This document shows positions 40,473 through 49,700 of a DNA stretch of 64,000 nucleotides, piece by piece (the first letter of the stretch is position 1; each line of letters opens with the position of its first letter). The position numbers and the translations under genes were made by a program. The notes under the pieces were generated by a model. That model was not told the origin of the DNA. It did not search any database and saw nothing but the letters and a program-made list of their open reading frames with translations. The stretch is from Nocardioides guangzhouensis (GTDB taxonomy: Bacteria > Actinomycetota > Actinomycetes > Propionibacteriales > Nocardioidaceae), in assembly GCF_004519545.1 (NCBI RefSeq), contig NZ_SDKM01000007.1:1-64000 (forward strand), read 5' to 3'.

Positions 40473-41756
40473 ATGACGCGCATCGCCCGGGTCGTGGCAC
40501 CGGCCGTCGCGGCCGCCACGATCGCCGCCGTGACCGTGACCGGCGCGACCGTCGTCAGCCCGGCTCCGCCCGTCCCGTCGGCGGCCGCAGCCGAGGGGCA
40601 GACCCCGGCCGGCGACGTACGCCGCGTGGTCTACGTCGGCAACAACTGGGCCGGGACCGCCGACCTGCTGGCGCCGGGATCGTTCGAGCGGCTGGCGCGG
40701 GTCGACGTCGTCCCGGACCGGGACGAGCGGATGGCCGAGATCACCGCCAGCCCCGACAAGCTGGCCTACTTCCTGGCGATCCGGGAGGCGATCGGCGAGG
40801 GACACGACCAGCTGGTCGACGACCTGTACACCACCGACGACGGCCGGATGCTGATCGTCTCCCGGCCCAGCTTCGCCGACGTGGTCGCGATCAGCCTGCG
40901 CACGAAGAGGATCGTGTGGCGGTTCCCGGTCGAGGGCTACCGCTCCGACCACATGGCGATCTCGCCGGACGGCACCCGGGTCGCGGTGAGCGCGAGCACC
41001 GCGAAGGTCGTGCACGTGCTGCGCACCAGCGACGGCAAGGAGCTGGGCCGGTTCCCCAGCGGCGGGTCGCCGCACGAGAACGTCTACCTCGACGGCGGGC
41101 GCACCATCCTGCACGCCAGCATCGGGATGGTCTACAGCCCGCTGGACCAGCCGGAGATGGACTCCACGAAGGACGAGCGGGTCCTGCAATTCGTCGATGC
41201 GCGCAGCTTCGAGGTCAAGCGCCGGATCAACGTGCGGCGCGCGCTCGACGACGCCGGGCTGACCCGGGTGAGCCACGCCGTGCGCCCGCTGACACTGTCG
41301 CCGGACGAGAGGAAGATCTACCTCCAGGTGTCGTTCTTCCACGGGTTCCTCGAGATGGAGCGCAGCTCGGGCCGGATCACCCGGGTGAAGCGGCTGCCCA
41401 ACCTCGTGCCGGACATGCCGCGCGAGCAGTACGTCCTCGACTCCGCGCACCACGGCATCGCGATGAACCCGGGCGGCACGAAGATCTGCGTCGCCGGCAC
41501 CATGTCCGACTACGCGACCGTCGTCGACCGCGCGACCTTCCGCCGGGGCCCGCTGCTGAAGCGCGGGCTCAAGCCCTACTGGGTGACGCCGAGCGCGGAC
41601 GGGAAGAGCTGCTACATCTCGTGGAGCGGGAGCGACAAGGTCTCCCGGATCTCCTACGCCACCGGCCGGGTCACCAGGAGCGTGCGGGTCGGCGACCACC
41701 CGCAGCGGATCCGCAACGGCTTCCTGCGGGTCGGCTGGCTACGTCACCTGCGCTGA
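40473..41756 (+). CDS. Secreted beta-propeller (YVTN/WD-like) protein
   Basis: This 427-aa protein has a cleavable signal peptide (MTRIARVVAPAVAAATIAAVTVTGATVV, then Ala/Pro-rich). The mature part is a seven-blade-type propeller: repeated SPD(G/E) turns such as ITASPDKLAYFLA, AISPDGTRVAVSAS, LTLSPDERKIYLQVS and VTPSADGKSCYIS. Such proteins bind ligands or partner proteins outside the cell; no catalytic residues are recognisable. The ATG 40473 has GAGGAGAGG upstream. Confidence 0.82.
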   Translation: MTRIARVVAPAVAAATIAAVTVTGATVVSPAPPVPSAAAAEGQTPAGDVRRVVYVGNNWAGTADLLAPGSFERLARVDVVPDRDERMAEITASPDKLAYFLAIREAIGEGHDQLVDDLYTTDDGRMLIVSRPSFADVVAISLRTKRIVWRFPVEGYRSDHMAISPDGTRVAVSASTAKVVHVLRTSDGKELGRFPSGGSPHENVYLDGGRTILHASIGMVYSPLDQPEMDSTKDERVLQFVDARSFEVKRRINVRRALDDAGLTRVSHAVRPLTLSPDERKIYLQVSFFHGFLEMERSSGRITRVKRLPNLVPDMPREQYVLDSAHHGIAMNPGGTKICVAGTMSDYATVVDRATFRRGPLLKRGLKPYWVTPSADGKSCYISWSGSDKVSRISYATGRVTRSVRVGDHPQRIRNGFLRVGWLRHLR

Positions 41757-41870
41757 GTCACCGGTCGAGCGGAAGGCGTCGTACGGCGTCCCGGTCCGTG
41801 TCTGGCGCCGCCGGTCGAGGGGCCGGCCACCGATAGACTCCAGTCCCGCCGCCGACGCGACTGAGGTGAC

Positions 41871-43391
41871 ATGAGCTTCGACGCCCATCAGCTGGACTCC
41901 GTCCTGCTGCTGGGGTCCGTCGTCACGCTGCTGGCCATCCTCGCGGTGCGGGTCTCGTCCCGCGCCGGCCTGCCCAGCCTGCTGATCTACCTGCTGATGG
42001 GCGTGCTGCTCGGCGAGAGCTTCTTCGGGATCGACTTCGACAACGCGGAGGTCGCGCACGCGCTCGGCTTCGCCGCGCTGGTGCTGATCCTCGCCGAAGG
42101 TGGTCTCACCACGAACTGGCGCGAGATCCGGCCGCACATGCGCATGGGGTGCTCGCTGGCGACCCTCGGCATCGCGGTCAGCGTCGCGCTGATGGCGCTG
42201 GGCGCGCACTTCGTGCTGGGCCTGCCGTGGGAGCTCGCGGTGCTGCTCGGAGCGGTCTGCTCGCCGACCGACGCGGCCGCGGTGTTCTCGGTGCTGCGCG
42301 TGGTGCCGCTGCCCCGCCGGATCACCGGCGCGCTCGAGGCGGAATCCGGGCTCAACGACGCGCCCACGGTGGTCCTGGTGACGCTGGTGTCGACTGGCGC
42401 GATCGACGACCACGGGATCGTCGCGATGCTGGGGATCATCGCCTTCGAGCTCGTCGCCGGCACGCTGATCGGCCTCGCGGTCGGGTTCGGCGGCGCTTGG
42501 GTCATGCGCCGCGCGGCACTCCCGTCGTCCGGCCTCTACCCCTTGGCGATCCTGTGCCTCACGGTCATCGCGTACGCCGCGGGTGCGGCCGTTCACGCCT
42601 CCGGCTTCGCCGCGGTGTACGTGGCCGCGCTGGTGCTCGGGAACACCGACCTGCCCCACCGTGCGGCCACGAAGTCGTTCTCCGAGGGGGTTGCCTGGCT
42701 GGCCCAGATCGGGCTGTTCGTGATGCTGGGCCTGCTGCTGTCCCCCGAGCGGATCACGCTGGCGAACGTCGGCACCGCGATCCTCGCCGGCCTGATCCTG
42801 ACCGTGGTCGCGCGGCCGCTGTCGGTGCTGGCCAGCGCGGTGGTGATGCCGATGCCCTGGCGGGACCTCGCGTTCATCTCGTGGGCGGGGCTGCGCGGGG
42901 CGGTGCCGATCGTGCTGACCACGATCCCGCTGGCAGAGGGCGTCGACGGCAGCGAGCGCCTCTTCGACATCGTCTTCGTGATGGTCGTGATCTACACCCT
43001 GCTGACCGGCCCGACGCTGCCGGTGGTGGCGCGCTCGCTCAAGGTGGCCCGGCGCTCCGAGCCGCGCGACCTCGACGTCGAGGCGGCGCCCCTGGAGCGG
43101 ATCGCGGCCGACCTGCTGCAGATCAAGGTCAGCCCGGTCTCCCGCCTGCACGGCGTCGAGGTGGGCGAGCTGCGGCTCCCGCCCGGGGCATCGGTGGCAC
43201 TGGTCATCCGGGAGGGGGAGTCGCTGGTGCCGGAGCGGCGTACCGTCCTCCGCCGCGGCGACGAGATGCTCGTGGTCACGCCGCGCAAGCTCCGGCTGCT
43301 GACCGAGGAGCGGCTGCGGCAGGTGTCCCTCGGCGGCCGGCTCGCCCAGTGGCTGGGCTCCGACCGCGCGGAGCGGCCGGAGCACCCCTGA
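41871..43391 (+). CDS. CPA1-family Na+(K+)/H+ antiporter with C-terminal regulatory domain
   Basis: This 506-aa protein has 12-13 transmembrane segments over residues 10-395 with typical motifs: LAEGGLTTNW, the ion-site region CSPTDAAAVFSVL and ESGLNDAPTVVLV, and AFISWAGLRGAVPIVL. A cytosolic C-terminal TrkA-C/RCK-C-like domain spans about residues 405-480 (LLQIKVSPVSRLHGVEVGEL, GDEMLVVTPRKLRLL). This layout matches NhaP2/CvrA-type K+/H+ antiporters. A TAGACT element at about 41834 and GAGGTG near the ATG give a normal leadered transcript. Confidence 0.9.
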   Translation: MSFDAHQLDSVLLLGSVVTLLAILAVRVSSRAGLPSLLIYLLMGVLLGESFFGIDFDNAEVAHALGFAALVLILAEGGLTTNWREIRPHMRMGCSLATLGIAVSVALMALGAHFVLGLPWELAVLLGAVCSPTDAAAVFSVLRVVPLPRRITGALEAESGLNDAPTVVLVTLVSTGAIDDHGIVAMLGIIAFELVAGTLIGLAVGFGGAWVMRRAALPSSGLYPLAILCLTVIAYAAGAAVHASGFAAVYVAALVLGNTDLPHRAATKSFSEGVAWLAQIGLFVMLGLLLSPERITLANVGTAILAGLILTVVARPLSVLASAVVMPMPWRDLAFISWAGLRGAVPIVLTTIPLAEGVDGSERLFDIVFVMVVIYTLLTGPTLPVVARSLKVARRSEPRDLDVEAAPLERIAADLLQIKVSPVSRLHGVEVGELRLPPGASVALVIREGESLVPERRTVLRRGDEMLVVTPRKLRLLTEERLRQVSLGGRLAQWLGSDRAERPEHP

Positions 43392-43407
43392 GCCGGGCGT
43401 GGCCGGG

Positions 43408-43938
43408 TCAGCTGATGGCGGCCTCGGTCGGGGTGCAGATGGTGGTCCGACCCTGCGCCCGGGTCACCGTCGGCGCCTTGGCCAGCTTGCCGAACGAGTC
43501 CCCGAGGACCACCACGACGCCGACACCGATGTCGGGGCGGTTGACGAACACCTTGGTGGTGGGCCCGAGCTGCCTGGCGACCAGCTTCGCGGCGGCGTTC
43601 CTCTTGCTGTCCGCCCACACCTGGGCCCGCACCACCTTCGTGCCCTCGGGAGCGTTGCCGGTCTCGCCCGGCCCGAAGCCGCGGGCCTGCAGCGACCGCA
43701 GCACCCGGCTGGCCAGCCCCGCCTGGCGCCCCGCGTTGTAGACGCTCACCGTGATCTCCCCGGCCCGGATCTTCGTGCCGTGGGCGATCGTGCGGTCCTC
43801 ACAGATCGTGTTCCCCTTCTCCACCAGCGGGTCGGTCGGCAGGTCGGCGGTGAGGCCGCGGATGCCGAACCAGATCCCGAGCAGGCACAGGACGACGAGG
43901 ACGCCGAGCGTCGCCGCCGAGCGGGCGCGCCCCTCCAT
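43408..43938 (-). CDS. LytR C-terminal domain protein
   Basis: This 176-aa protein has an N-terminal membrane anchor (LGVLVVLCLLGIWFGIRG) and an extracytoplasmic LytR_C domain of about 90 residues (ITVSVYNAGRQAGLASRVLRSLQARGFGPG, ending ICTPTEAAIS). LytR_C proteins may bind cell-wall ligands; the catalytic LCP domain is missing. Its ATG overlaps the stop of the VapB-like gene (ATGA), an arrangement I believe is common in actinobacteria. It converges with the antiporter gene. Confidence 0.87.
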   Translation of the reverse strand: MEGRARSAATLGVLVVLCLLGIWFGIRGLTADLPTDPLVEKGNTICEDRTIAHGTKIRAGEITVSVYNAGRQAGLASRVLRSLQARGFGPGETGNAPEGTKVVRAQVWADSKRNAAAKLVARQLGPTTKVFVNRPDIGVGVVVVLGDSFGKLAKAPTVTRAQGRTTICTPTEAAIS

Positions 43939-44234
43939 CAGCCCTCCAGGACCAGGACGCGGGCGTGCAGCACGTTGCGTTGCTGGAGCGCGGCCCGCAG
44001 CGCGCGGTGGAGGCCGTCCTCGAGGTAGAGGTCGCCGCGCCACTCGACCACGTGCGCGAAGAGGTCGCCGTAGAACGTCGAGTCCTCGTCGAGCAGGGCC
44101 GCGAGCTGGAGGGTGTCCTTGGTGGTGACGAGCTCGTCTAGCCGCACCTGCCGCGGTGCGACCTGGGCCCAGTCGCGCGCGCCGAGGCCGTGGTCCGGGT
44201 ACGGACGGCCCTCGCTCACGCGCTTGAAGATCAC
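43938..44234 (-). CDS. Actinobacterial VapB-like (antitoxin-annotated) protein without toxin partner
   Basis: This 98-aa protein contains RVSEGRPYPDHGLGARDWAQVAPRQVRLDELVTTK (here quoted in parts across its first half) and ends YLEDGLHRALRAALQQRNVLHARVLVLE. It matches the conserved actinobacterial family usually annotated as VapB antitoxin, but no PIN-domain VapC gene is nearby. It is more likely a ParB/Srx-like or housekeeping protein linked to its LytR_C partner. The GTG start at 44234 lies 7 nt after TATAGT, a strong leaderless promoter. Confidence 0.8.
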   Translation of the reverse strand: MIFKRVSEGRPYPDHGLGARDWAQVAPRQVRLDELVTTKDTLQLAALLDEDSTFYGDLFAHVVEWRGDLYLEDGLHRALRAALQQRNVLHARVLVLEG

Positions 44235-44241
44235 GCTCCGG

Positions 44242-44247
44242 ACTATA
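44242..44247 (-). promoter_or_regulatory. -10 element of the VapB-like/LytR_C operon (leaderless)
   Basis: On the minus strand TATAGT is followed by exactly 7 nt and the GTG start at 44234. It is the best -10 match in the window. Confidence 0.6.
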
Positions 44248-44354
44248 GCGAGGGCCCCGACGGCTCGCGGACGGTCGGGGTCTCCCGCGCGGCTCGGTGT
44301 CCCGGACCGCGATATCCGCTGGCGGGCGGCCGCTCGGGACCGGACAATCGGGAC

Positions 44355-45008
44355 ATGCCCAGCCACAGCCAGTTCCTCGCCTTCGTGGTTGCCTCGATCC
44401 TGTTCATCCAGGTGCCGGGACCGAGCCTGCTGTTCACGATCGGCCGTGCGCTCACCGTCGGACGTCGCGACGCCCTGCTCTCGGTGGTCGGCAACACCTT
44501 CGGCCTGGTCGGACAGGTGACCTGCGTCGCACTCGGGCTGGGCGCCCTGGTCGCGGCCTCGGCCGAGGCGTACACGACGCTCAAGCTCGTAGGCGCGGCG
44601 TACGTCGTGTGGCTGGGCGTGCAGGCGATCCGGCACCGCGCCGACGCCCGCGCGGCGATGGGCGCCGCCGAGGCCGAGGGCCTGCGGCCCGTCGCGCCGG
44701 CCTGGCGCTCGGTGTGGACGGGCTTCCTCGTGGGGGCGACGAACCCGAAGAGCATCGTGTTCTTCGCGGCGTTCCTCCCGCAGTTCACCGATCCGGTGGC
44801 CCCGGCCGCGCCCCAGCTGCTGCTGCTCGGGCTGGTCTTCGGCGCGCTGGCGGTCAGCTCCGACACCTGCTGGGCGCTGGCCGCCTCCCGTGCCCGCGAC
44901 TGGTTCGCCCGCAAGCCCGAGCGCCTCGACCGCCTCGGCGCGACGGGTGGCGTGATGATGGTCGGCCTCGGCGCCAGCCTCGCGACGACGGGCAGCGCGA
45001 GCCACTGA
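44355..45008 (+). CDS. LysE/RhtB family exporter
   Basis: This 217-aa integral membrane protein has six transmembrane segments and the family motif FIQVPGPSLLFTIGRALTVGRRDALL at the N-terminus, then LKLVGAAYVVWLGVQAIR and VGATNPKSIVFFAAFLPQF. The family exports amino acids or derivatives such as homoserine or lysine; the substrate is not predictable. ATG 44355 is 6 nt after GACAAT, possibly leaderless. It is divergent from the VapB-like operon. Confidence 0.9.
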   Translation: MPSHSQFLAFVVASILFIQVPGPSLLFTIGRALTVGRRDALLSVVGNTFGLVGQVTCVALGLGALVAASAEAYTTLKLVGAAYVVWLGVQAIRHRADARAAMGAAEAEGLRPVAPAWRSVWTGFLVGATNPKSIVFFAAFLPQFTDPVAPAAPQLLLLGLVFGALAVSSDTCWALAASRARDWFARKPERLDRLGATGGVMMVGLGASLATTGSASH

Positions 45009-45027
45009 TCGTCGGTCCGGCGCTGGC

Positions 45028-45033
45028 TAGGGT
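45028..45033 (+). promoter_or_regulatory. -10 element of the HerA-like gene (leaderless)
   Basis: TAGGGT ends 6 nt before the ATG at 45040. Confidence 0.5.
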
Positions 45034-45039
45034 GGCCGC

Positions 45040-46647
45040 ATGAGCGAGACGCCCGCGGCCGAGCCGGCTCCCCAGGACCCGAACCCCATCGCCGCGGCGG
45101 TCGCCGCGGGCTACGCGTTCGAGGGCCCGGCCCTCGAGCTCGGAGGGCTGATGACGGGGCCGGAGGACCTCACCGACGTCCACATCCGGATCCCGCTCGG
45201 AATGGTCAACCGGCACGGCCTGGTCGCCGGCGCCACCGGCACCGGCAAGACCAAGACCCTGCAGCTGCTGGCCGAGCAGCTCAGCGCGAACGGCGTACCC
45301 GTGTTCGCCGCCGACATCAAGGGCGACCTGTCCGGGTTGAGCACGCCCGGCGAGACCAGCGACAAGATCACGGCCCGCGCCGCGTCGGTCGGGCAGACGT
45401 GGACCGCCACCGGCTTCCCGGTGGAGTACTTCGCGCTCGGCGGCCAGGGCACCGGCATCCCGCTGCGGGTCACGATGAGCGCGTTCGGCCCGCTGCTGCT
45501 CTCGAAGGTGCTCGGCCTCAACGAGACCCAGGAGTCCTCGCTCGGCCTGGTCTTCCACCACGCCGACCGGGCCGGCCTGCCGCTGCTCGACCTCGCCGAC
45601 CTGCGCGCGGTCGTGCAGTACCTCACCAGCGACGAGGGCAAGCCCGACCTCAAGGACCTCGGCGGGCTGTCGACCGCGACCGCCGGCGTCATCCTGCGCG
45701 AGCTGGTCGCGTTCCAGGACCAGGGCGCGGACGCGTTCTTCGGCGAGCCGGAGTTCGACTCCCGCGAGCTGCTGCGCACGACCCCCGACGGCAAGGGCCT
45801 GGTCTCGCTGGTCGAGCTGCCGAACCTGCAGGACCGGCCGGCGGTCTTCTCGACGTTCCTCATGTGGCTGCTCGCCGACCTGTTCCACGACCTGCCCGAG
45901 GTCGGCGACGTGGACAAGCCGAAGCTGGTGTTCTTCTTCGACGAGGCGCACCTGCTGTTCAAGGACGCCTCCAGCGCGTTCCTCGACCAGATCGCCCAGA
46001 CCGTGCGGCTGATCCGCTCCAAGGGCGTCGGCGTCTTCTTCGTGACCCAGCGCCCGACCGACGTGCCCGACGAGGTGCTGGCCCAGCTCGGCTCACGCGT
46101 CCAGCACCAGCTGCGCGCGCACACCCCGAACGACGCCAAGGCGCTCAAGGCGACCGTCAACACCTACCCCACCAGCGCGTACGACGACCTGGGCGAGGTG
46201 ATCACCGGGCTCGGCATCGGCGAGGCGGTGGTGACCGTGATGAACGAGCGCGGCGCCCCGACCCCGGTCGCCTGGACCCGGCTGCGCGCCCCCGAGTCGC
46301 TCATGGGTCCCGCCGACCCGGCCGCCATGGACGCGACCGTGAAGGCCTCGCCGCTGTTCGCGACGTACGCCGAGGTGGTGGACCGCGAGTCCGCCCGCGA
46401 GAAGCTGGCTGCCCGTCTCGAGGCCGGGGCCGAGGCCGCTCGGCAGGAGGCGGAGGAGAAGGCCCGCGCCCAGGAGGCGAAGGCGGAGGCCAGGGCGAGG
46501 CCGAAGCCCACCGGCCGCGCGCCCCGCCGTCAGGAGGACGACGGCCTGGTCGACCAGGTCGTGAACTCCGGCGCCTTCAAGGACTTCATGCGCACCGCCG
46601 CCCGCGAGATCGCCCGGGGGATGTTCAAGTCCGGCCGCCGCCGCTGA
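45040..46647 (+). CDS. HerA-like / DUF853 ATPase
   Basis: This 535-aa P-loop ATPase of the DUF853 (YjgR) branch of the HerA/FtsK superfamily has Walker A GATGTGKTKTLQLLAEQ at about residues 64-80, DIKGDLSGLS after it, and Walker B LVFFFDEAHLLFKDAS, then VFFVTQRPTDVP (sensor-like). A C-terminal tail of charged heptads (ARLEAGAEAARQEAEEKARA) is probably coiled coil. The family is widespread but of unknown function. No NurA nuclease or defence genes flank it, so a DNA-end-processing or defence role is not supported. It ends just before the 70-bp palindrome. Confidence 0.88.
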   Translation: MSETPAAEPAPQDPNPIAAAVAAGYAFEGPALELGGLMTGPEDLTDVHIRIPLGMVNRHGLVAGATGTGKTKTLQLLAEQLSANGVPVFAADIKGDLSGLSTPGETSDKITARAASVGQTWTATGFPVEYFALGGQGTGIPLRVTMSAFGPLLLSKVLGLNETQESSLGLVFHHADRAGLPLLDLADLRAVVQYLTSDEGKPDLKDLGGLSTATAGVILRELVAFQDQGADAFFGEPEFDSRELLRTTPDGKGLVSLVELPNLQDRPAVFSTFLMWLLADLFHDLPEVGDVDKPKLVFFFDEAHLLFKDASSAFLDQIAQTVRLIRSKGVGVFFVTQRPTDVPDEVLAQLGSRVQHQLRAHTPNDAKALKATVNTYPTSAYDDLGEVITGLGIGEAVVTVMNERGAPTPVAWTRLRAPESLMGPADPAAMDATVKASPLFATYAEVVDRESAREKLAARLEAGAEAARQEAEEKARAQEAKAEARARPKPTGRAPRRQEDDGLVDQVVNSGAFKDFMRTAAREIARGMFKSGRRR

Positions 46648-46655
46648 CGGTCCCA

Positions 46656-46725
46656 TGTAACGCGGTGTTCTTGTCACTTCGCACGCGTTCGAACACGTGC
46701 GAAGCGACAAGAACACCGCGTTACA
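46656..46725. terminator. 70-bp inverted repeat between convergent HerA-like and eccC genes
   Basis: The outer arms TGTAACGCGGTGTTCTTGTC (46656-46675) and their exact reverse complement (46706-46725) form a 20-bp perfect stem. It continues inward with one mismatch over about ten more base pairs (CTTCGCACG/CGTGCGAAG) around a small loop with CGTTCGAACA. It lies between two convergent stops and probably acts as a bidirectional terminator. It is much longer than a usual terminator, so it may also be a dispersed repeat. Confidence 0.7.
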
Positions 46726-46764
46726 GCGGAAGTGTCCGATAGAGATCGGGGTACGTCGGTCGGG

Positions 46765-49700
46765 TCAGGTGGTCGGGTCGGACCAGGCGAGCTGCACCGT
46801 CTCGACGCCGCGCCCGCGGGTGATCAGGCGGCCGCGACCGGGGGGTTGCGGGGTGGGCCGCAGGTTGCCGAGCAGGGCTCCCTCCTCGGGGCTGCCGGAG
46901 AGCATGATCCCGGGCATGGCCAGGTCGCGCATCGTCTGGATGACTTGGTCGTACATCGCCCGTGACGCGCCACCGGACCGCCGGGTCACGACCAGGTGCA
47001 GGCCGATGTCGCCGGCCTGGGCGAGCAGCGGCGCCAGCGCGTGGACCGGGGAGCCCTGCTGGGTGGCGACCAGGTCGTAGTCGTCGACCAGCACCCACGC
47101 CTCGGCGCCGGTCCACCACGACCGGGTGCGCAGCTCCTCGGGGGTCACGTCCGGCCCGGGGAGGCGGTTGGCGAGGTACTCCGCGAGGTCCTTCATCGCC
47201 GGCCCCGCCATGGTGGCGCTGGTGAGGTAGTCGAGCTGGTAGTCCTGCGGGATCTCGCCGAGCAGCGAACGGCGGTAGTCGACGGCGATGATCTGCGCCT
47301 GCTTCGACGTGCTGGTCCGCACGATCTCGCGCACGACCGACCGCAGCAGGGTGCTCTTGCCGGACTGCCCGTCGCCGAGCACCAGCAGGTGCGGCTCGGC
47401 GGCCTGGTCGAGCCCGACCGGCGCCAGCTCCTTCTCGTTGATGCCGAGCAGCAGCCGCCGGTCCTCGTCGCCGACCCGGGTACGCACCTCGTCCAGCGAG
47501 ACCCGGGCCGGCAGCAGCCGCAGCTTCGGGCCGCTGGGGCCGCGCCAGGCCGCCGCCGACCGGCGTACGAGCTCCTCGACGCCGTCGCCCAGCGACGCGG
47601 CGTCGGGGGTGCCGTCGACGCGCGGCAGTGCGCCGAGGAAGTGGACCTTGCCGGCCATGATGCCGCGGCCCGGGCGGCCGGTCGGGACCAGCTGCGCGAC
47701 CTTGCGGTCGATCTCGGAATCGAGCGGGTCGCCGAGACGCAGCTCGAGCCGGGTGCCGAAGATGTCGCGCATCGCCGAGCGGAAGTCGGCCCACCGGCCG
47801 GCCGCGACCAGCAGGTGCATGCCGAAGGTGAGACCGCGCTGGGCCAGCGACTGCAGCTCGTACTCGAGGTCGTCGAAGTCCGCGCGCAGCGTGCTCCACC
47901 CGTCCACGACGAGGAAGACGTCGCCGTACCCGTCGTCCGCGCGACCCTCGGCCCGGCGCGACCGGTAGGTCTCGATGGAGTCGATGCCGTGGGCACGGAA
48001 GTACGCCTCGCGGCGGTCCACGACGCTCTTGATCTCCGCCACGATCCGGCGTACGACGTCAGGCTCGGACCGGGTGCCGATGCCGGCGACGTGCGGCAGG
48101 CCGGCCAGCGGGGCGAACGTGCCGCCGCCGAAGTCGAGCACGTAGAACTGGCTCTCGAACGCCGTGGTGGTCATCGCCAGGCTGGAGGTCATCGTGCGCA
48201 GCAACGTGCTCTTGCCGCTGCGCGGGCCGCCGACGACGGCCGCGTGGCCGGCGGCGCCGGTCAGCGAGATCGTCATGGTGTCGCGGCGCTGCTCGCGCGG
48301 CCGGTCGACGGTGCCGAGCGGGACGGTCAGGCCGCCCAGCCGGCGCCACATCGGCGAGACCAGTCCGAGGTCCGGCTGCTCGGCGAGGTCGGGCATGAGC
48401 TGGTCGAGGGTGTCCGGCACGTCGAGCGGCGGTAGCCACACCTGGTGCGCCGCCGGACCCTGGCCGACCATCCGCGCGACCGCGACGTCGAGCAGCGACT
48501 CCTGGTCGCCCTGCTGCGGCACCGGCGCCGCGGCGACCTCCTCCTCGACCGGCTCCAGCGACAGCACCTCGGCGATCGTGAACGGGAGGATGCCGCGCAG
48601 GTTGCCGCCCTCGTCGCGACGTACCCGCGCGCGGCCGGACGGCGGGCCGGAGACGTACGCCGCCTTGAACCGCAGCAGCGTCGACTGGTCGGGCTTGAGG
48701 TAGCCGAGGCCGGGGACCGCCGGCAGCTCGTAGGCATCGGGTACGCCGAGCACGGTGCGCGACTCGGCAGCCGAGAAGGTCCGCAGTCCCACCCGGTAGG
48801 ACAGGTGGGACTCCAGGCCGCGGAGCCGCCCCTCCTCGAGCCGCTGCGACGCGAGCAGCAGGTGCAGCCCGAGCGAGCGGCCGAGCCGGCCGATCGCCAC
48901 GAACAGGTCGATGAACTCCGGCTTCGCGGTCAGCATCTCGGAGAACTCGTCGACGACGATGAACAGCGACGGCATCGGCGCGAGGTCCTCGCCGGCCGCC
49001 CGCGCCTTCTCGTAGTCGCGGATCGAGGCGAAGTTGCCGGCCTCGCGCAGCAGCTCCTGCCGGCGCACCATCTCGCCGGACAGCGCGTCCTGCATGCGGT
49101 CGACGAGCGTGAGCTCCTGGGAGAGGTTCGTGATCACCGCGGACACGTGCGGCATCGCGGACATGCCGGCGAACGTCGCGCCGCCCTTGAAGTCGACCAG
49201 CACCATGTTGAGCTGCTCGGGGGAGTGGGTCATCGCGAGGCCGAGCACCAGCGTGCGCAGGAACTCCGACTTGCCGGAGCCGGTCGCGCCGATCACCAGG
49301 CCGTGCGGACCCATGCCCTGCTGGGCGGACTCCTTGATGTCGAGGTGCACCGATCCGCCGCTGTCGGCCACCCCGATCGGCACGCGCAGCCGGTCGCGCG
49401 CGGGACGCGGACGCCACGCGAGCGCGGGGTCGAAGACGTGGACGTCGCCGAGGCCGAGCAGGTCCATGAAGTCGGTGGGGCCGCTGGTCTCGCCGTCGCC
49501 GCCGGTGGACACCGTGTGCAGCGGCGCGAGCCGCCGCGCGAACGCCTCCGCGGTGGCGAGGTCGCACTGGTCGGCCAGCGCCCGGATCGGCTCGGAACGC
49601 ACCCGCAGGGCGCTGACCGGGAGCTTGCCGTCCTCCGCCGGGGCGTCCGCGAACTCCAGGCGCAGCCGGGTCGGGTCGTCGAGCTCGTCCCACCGCTCGG

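Noticed and set aside
43938..44234. VapBC toxin-antitoxin module
   Set aside because: No PIN-domain toxin gene is adjacent. The neighbours are a LytR_C protein and a LysE exporter.
45040..46647. HerA-like ATPase as part of a phage-defence system
   Set aside because: No nuclease, Sir2 or NurA partner is adjacent. The protein belongs to the widespread DUF853 branch.
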